Source of the DNA: Chloroflexota bacterium
GTDB lineage: Bacteria; Chloroflexota; Limnocylindria; Limnocylindrales; CSP1-4
Assembly: GCA_025355255.1 (NCBI GenBank)
Contig: JANYAA010000257.1
Coordinates: 1 to 8,112, forward strand
Direction: 5' to 3'
Length of the DNA stretch: 8,112 nucleotides
In this document: in pieces, positions 5,824 through 8,112 of the stretch
Numbering within the stretch: the stretch's first letter is position 1
Layout: every line of letters begins with the position of its first letter
The notes under the pieces: model-generated
The model's input: the letters and a program-made list of their open reading frames with translations, nothing else
Database searches by the model: none
Told to the model about the DNA's origin: nothing
Program-made: the position numbers and the translations under genes

Positions 5824-7215
5824 CTACGGATCGAGGCCCGGGTCACTGCCCACGCCGCCCGGGCCAAACCGCCCTGATGCAAGGTGCTGTGTTCGGAAGA
5901 ACGTGGGCGTCTCAGGGTGTCGGATGACGCGGATCCAGGCGATCGGCAGCAGCGCAGACCAGAGCGAGGTGAACGCGGCAACCTCGAGGATCCGGCGAGG
6001 CGTGACGCCAGGCCCGAGCGCCGACCGGGCGAGGCCCAGACCGCCAGCCACGTAGCCCGCGACGAGGCCGCCGAGCGCCAGCATCGCCCTGCGCCGTATG
6101 GTGCCCGGCCCCGCCAGCACGGCCCTGGCCATCATCCCCATGACCAGCCACGGCACCAGCGCTTGCGCCGCGTACATGGCGATGTCGGCGCGCTGCCGGA
6201 GCGGCGTAGATCCCCCGACAAGGGCCGGGCGCACATGGCGGAGATCGCGCCGAAGCGAGCCTTCGGCCCAGCGCAGCCGCTGCCTCACGAGGTCCGCTGG
6301 CCGAAGCACGGGCTGCTCCCAGAGCTCCAGCCCAGCCGGGCGAGCGACGCCGCGGCCGCTGGCGAGGTACCAGCAGGTGGACAGCTCCAGATCCTCCGTG
6401 AGCGCGTCCTCGGGCCAGCCGCCGATGGCCGCCAGCGCCTCGCCACGGATCACCATGCCGTTGCCGCGCAGCTCTGAGGCACCGCCGGCCGCCCAGCGGG
6501 CGCGCTGGATGGCATCGTCAATTGCAAACTCGCCGTCCTGCATGCGGGCGATCGCGGCGTCCATCCCGCCGCCGGGGGGACACAGGACGTGGCGCTGCGC
6601 CTGCGCCACGGCGTCGATGGCCACCGCCTCCGCGCATCGCAACAGAAAGTCGTGCTCAACCCGCGCGTCTGCGTCCAGGACCACCAGGAGTTCGCCCGCG
6701 CGGGGTTCCGGGCAGGCGCGCCGGAGCGCCCGGCCCTTGGAGCCGCTTGCGACGTCGAGGCGAACCACTCGTCCCACATCGCCCAGCCTGGCTGCGGTCA
6801 GGGCCACCTCAGCCGCCGCAGACGTGCCATCGGTGGAGGCATCGTCAACCACCACGATGTCCACTGGCTCGCGGGTGAGCCGCGCGCCCACGGCTCGGCC
6901 GAGATCGCTGATGAGCGTGCCGATTACCGCAGCCTCGTTCCGCGCGGGGAGCAGCACGGTGATCGCGGTGAGGTCGGGGAGCGGCGCGGGAGCCGCCGAC
7001 CGCGCTCCCCGTGCCGCGGCCGCGCCCCCGGCGACCGCTTGGATGGCGACCGCAACCACCGCCATGCCCGCACCGCCCAGCAGCATCAGCCCAACACCAG
7101 CGGCCGATGACGGGACCGCCGCGCCCGCGACGCACGCGGCAATCGGCGCGGCGGCCGCCCAGCGCCGGGCGACAGCCCCCGACGAGGTGACCACTGGAGT
7201 TCGCGTCGTGAGCAT
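5824..7215 (-). CDS. Membrane glycosyltransferase, family GT2
   Basis: Transfers a sugar from a nucleotide-sugar donor at the cytoplasmic face of the membrane; 463 residues from ATG 7215. Two hydrophobic segments (about 22-62) come first, then a GT-A domain with VLLPARNEA (87-95), DDASTDGT (124-131), the metal-binding DADAR (181-185), GNGMVIRGEAL (251-261), the base motif TED (273-275) and QRLRW (312-316). Three membrane segments follow at about 345-370, 377-397 and 411-432. This order is shared by processive GT2 enzymes such as cellulose, hyaluronan and poly-N-acetylglucosamine synthases and by related non-processive enzymes; product unknown. The frame is open to 7503, but that would overlap the transketolase gene and the extra residues are unlike the family. 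TATCCT lies exactly 6 bases before ATG 7215, with no ribosome binding site. It diverges from transketolase and precedes psuK by 30 bases; a functional link to pseudouridine is not evident. Confidence 0.9.
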   Translation of the reverse strand: MLTTRTPVVTSSGAVARRWAAAAPIAACVAGAAVPSSAAGVGLMLLGGAGMAVVAVAIQAVAGGAAAARGARSAAPAPLPDLTAITVLLPARNEAAVIGTLISDLGRAVGARLTREPVDIVVVDDASTDGTSAAAEVALTAARLGDVGRVVRLDVASGSKGRALRRACPEPRAGELLVVLDADARVEHDFLLRCAEAVAIDAVAQAQRHVLCPPGGGMDAAIARMQDGEFAIDDAIQRARWAAGGASELRGNGMVIRGEALAAIGGWPEDALTEDLELSTCWYLASGRGVARPAGLELWEQPVLRPADLVRQRLRWAEGSLRRDLRHVRPALVGGSTPLRQRADIAMYAAQALVPWLVMGMMARAVLAGPGTIRRRAMLALGGLVAGYVAGGLGLARSALGPGVTPRRILEVAAFTSLWSALLPIAWIRVIRHPETPTFFRTQHLASGRFGPGGVGSDPGLDP

Positions 7216-7340
7216 CGCAGCAGGATAGGCCGGGGCGCTAAACGGCGGGCGCCATCCCAGCAGCGGGTTACGATGGCTTGACAACGCTTGACCCCCCAGC
7301 GGCTCCGGCCGCTTGCTGCCAACCGCCCACGGAGACCCCG
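7216..7340. promoter_or_regulatory. Divergent intergenic region between glycosyltransferase and transketolase
   Basis: This 125-bp gap must carry promoters for both directions. On the plus strand there is TACGAT (7269-7274, a possible -10) and two copies of GCTTGAC 10 bases apart (7276-7282 and 7286-7292). The first copy contains a perfect TTGACA (7278-7283), but no good -10 box follows it at 16-18 bases, so the transketolase promoter is not settled. The GCTTGAC pair could be a regulator site. The transketolase ribosome binding site is GGAGA at 7331-7335. Confidence 0.5.
7222..7227 (-). promoter_or_regulatory. Putative -10 box of a leaderless glycosyltransferase promoter
   Basis: TATCCT on the minus strand with 6 bases to the ATG at 7215, the same box and spacing as before psuK. 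It supports ATG 7215 as the true start over the longer open frame and implies a leaderless transcript. No good -35 match is visible. Confidence 0.45.
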
Positions 7341-8112
7341 ATGACCACCCCCACTGACCGCCTCGAGCAGCTCGCGGTTGACACCATCCGCACCCTGGCC
7401 ATCGACGCCGTCCAGCAGGCCAACTCCGGCCACCCGGGCGCGCCGATGGGCATGGCGCCCATGGCATTCGCGCTCTGGACCCAGCACATGCGCCACTCCC
7501 CAACCCAGCCGGACTGGGCCAACCGCGACCGGTTTGTCCTCAGCGCTGGCCACGCGTCGATGCTCCTCTACTCCCTGCTCCACCTCACGGGCTACGGCGT
7601 GAGCCTTGACGACATCAAGTCGTTCCGGCAGTGGGGCTCCCTCACGCCAGGGCATCCGGAGTACGGCATGACCCCGGGCGTCGAGGCCACCACCGGTCCC
7701 CTTGGCCAGGGCGTCGCCAACGGCGTGGGCATGGCGATTGCGGAGCGCAGGCTTGCCGCCGAGTTCAACCGCCCCGGCCACGACGTCATCGACCACCACA
7801 CGTATGTCATCTGCTCGGACGGCGACCTCCAGGAGGGCATCTCGGCCGAGGCCGCCTCGCTCGCGGGGCACCTTCGGCTGGGCAAGCTGGTGATGCTCTA
7901 CGACGACAACCGGATCCAGCTCGACGGCCCCACGGCGCTGGCATTCAGCGAGGACGTCCTCGCCAGGTTTGCCGCGTACAGCTGGCATACGCAGCTTGTT
8001 GAGGACGGCAACGACGTGGCCGCCATCAGCGCCGCCATCGATGCCGCCAAGGCCGATGACCGCCCGTCGATCATCGCGGTCCGCACCCACATCGGCTTCG
8101 GCAGCCCCAACA
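7341..8112 (+). CDS. tkt: Transketolase, N-terminal part (runs off the right edge)
   Basis: Thiamine-diphosphate enzyme of the pentose phosphate pathway that moves two-carbon units between sugar phosphates, using ribose 5-phosphate and xylulose 5-phosphate. The first 257 codons are present, about 40% of a usual 650-700-residue protein. Family landmarks are [20 protein letters not shown] near residues 27-46, [20 protein letters not shown], the GHPE segment, and [19 protein letters not shown]. The diphosphate-binding motif is [19 protein letters not shown], closed by the [10 protein letters not shown] segment. It starts at ATG 7341 with GGAGA five bases upstream, unlike the leaderless-looking genes on the other strand. 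It is transcribed away from them and may share regulation through the gap. It could consume ribose 5-phosphate released by PsuG, but transketolase is a housekeeping enzyme and the neighbourhood may be coincidental. Confidence 0.96.
   Translation, partial: MTTPTDRLEQLAVDTIRTLAIDAVQQANSGHPGAPMGMAPMAFALWTQHMRHSPTQPDWANRDRFVLSAGHASMLLYSLLHLTGYGVSLDDIKSFRQWGSLTPGHPEYGMTPGVEATTGPLGQGVANGVGMAIAERRLAAEFNRPGHDVIDHHTYVICSDGDLQEGISAEAASLAGHLRLGKLVMLYDDNRIQLDGPTALAFSEDVLARFAAYSWHTQLVEDGNDVAAISAAIDAAKADDRPSIIAVRTHIGFGSPN

Noticed and set aside
7278..7283. TTGACA as the -35 box for transketolase
   Set aside because: No acceptable -10 sequence lies 16-18 bases downstream, so it is mentioned but not called as a promoter.
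7216..7503. 96-residue N-terminal extension of the glycosyltransferase
   Set aside because: It would run antisense through the start of transketolase and lacks family character; ATG 7215 has a TATCCT box at 6 bases.
7086..8090. 334-codon minus-strand open frame
   Set aside because: It is antisense to transketolase, whose motifs on the plus strand are unmistakable.

Overview
The window is GC-rich, densely packed bacterial DNA from an organism that cannot be named from this sequence alone. High GC, short gene gaps, GTG and TTG starts, and genes with a TANNNT motif 6-7 bases before the start codon instead of a ribosome binding site suggest a high-GC phylum in which leaderless mRNAs are common, such as Chloroflexota, Actinomycetota or Deinococcota. 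The transketolase reads to me as somewhat Chloroflexota-like, with low confidence.

Layout. Seven genes lie on the minus strand, in transcription order: a membrane family 2 glycosyltransferase (7215-5824), a PfkB-family kinase that is probably pseudouridine kinase PsuK (5793-4840), a 350-bp non-coding stretch, pseudouridine-5'-phosphate glycosidase PsuG (4489-3554), an ABC transporter ATPase (3557-2475), two different ABC-2 permeases (2478-1594 and 1564-605), and an unrecognised gene starting at a TTG (546) that is interrupted near the left edge. psuG/ATPase and ATPase/first permease each overlap by 4 bases (GTGA), so these genes are translationally coupled. Diverging from the glycosyltransferase, a transketolase gene starts at 7341 on the plus strand and runs off the right edge.

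How the genes may work together. PsuK phosphorylates pseudouridine. PsuG splits pseudouridine 5'-phosphate into uracil and ribose 5-phosphate, and transketolase can use the latter. The tight coupling of psuG to a DrrA-type ABC exporter with two permeases is less usual. It may mean export of an aromatic or nucleoside-like compound, or that this PsuG homologue works in the C-glycoside-forming direction, but the pathway is not settled by the sequence.

Most notable non-coding signal. The psuK-psuG gap holds five copies of an 11-bp, partly palindromic element, GACNNSCAGTC, starting at 4566, 4628, 4680, 4742 and 4803. The intervals of 62, 52, 62 and 61 bp are close to whole numbers of helical turns (6, 5, 6, 6). 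Between this array and the psuG start lie three direct repeats of GGAGGCAC-like sequence and a TACCCT box, which together look like a complete regulated promoter. The left edge contains a perfect 81-bp inverted repeat inside a coding frame. It is most simply a fold-back artefact at a contig end, but could be a real rearrangement.
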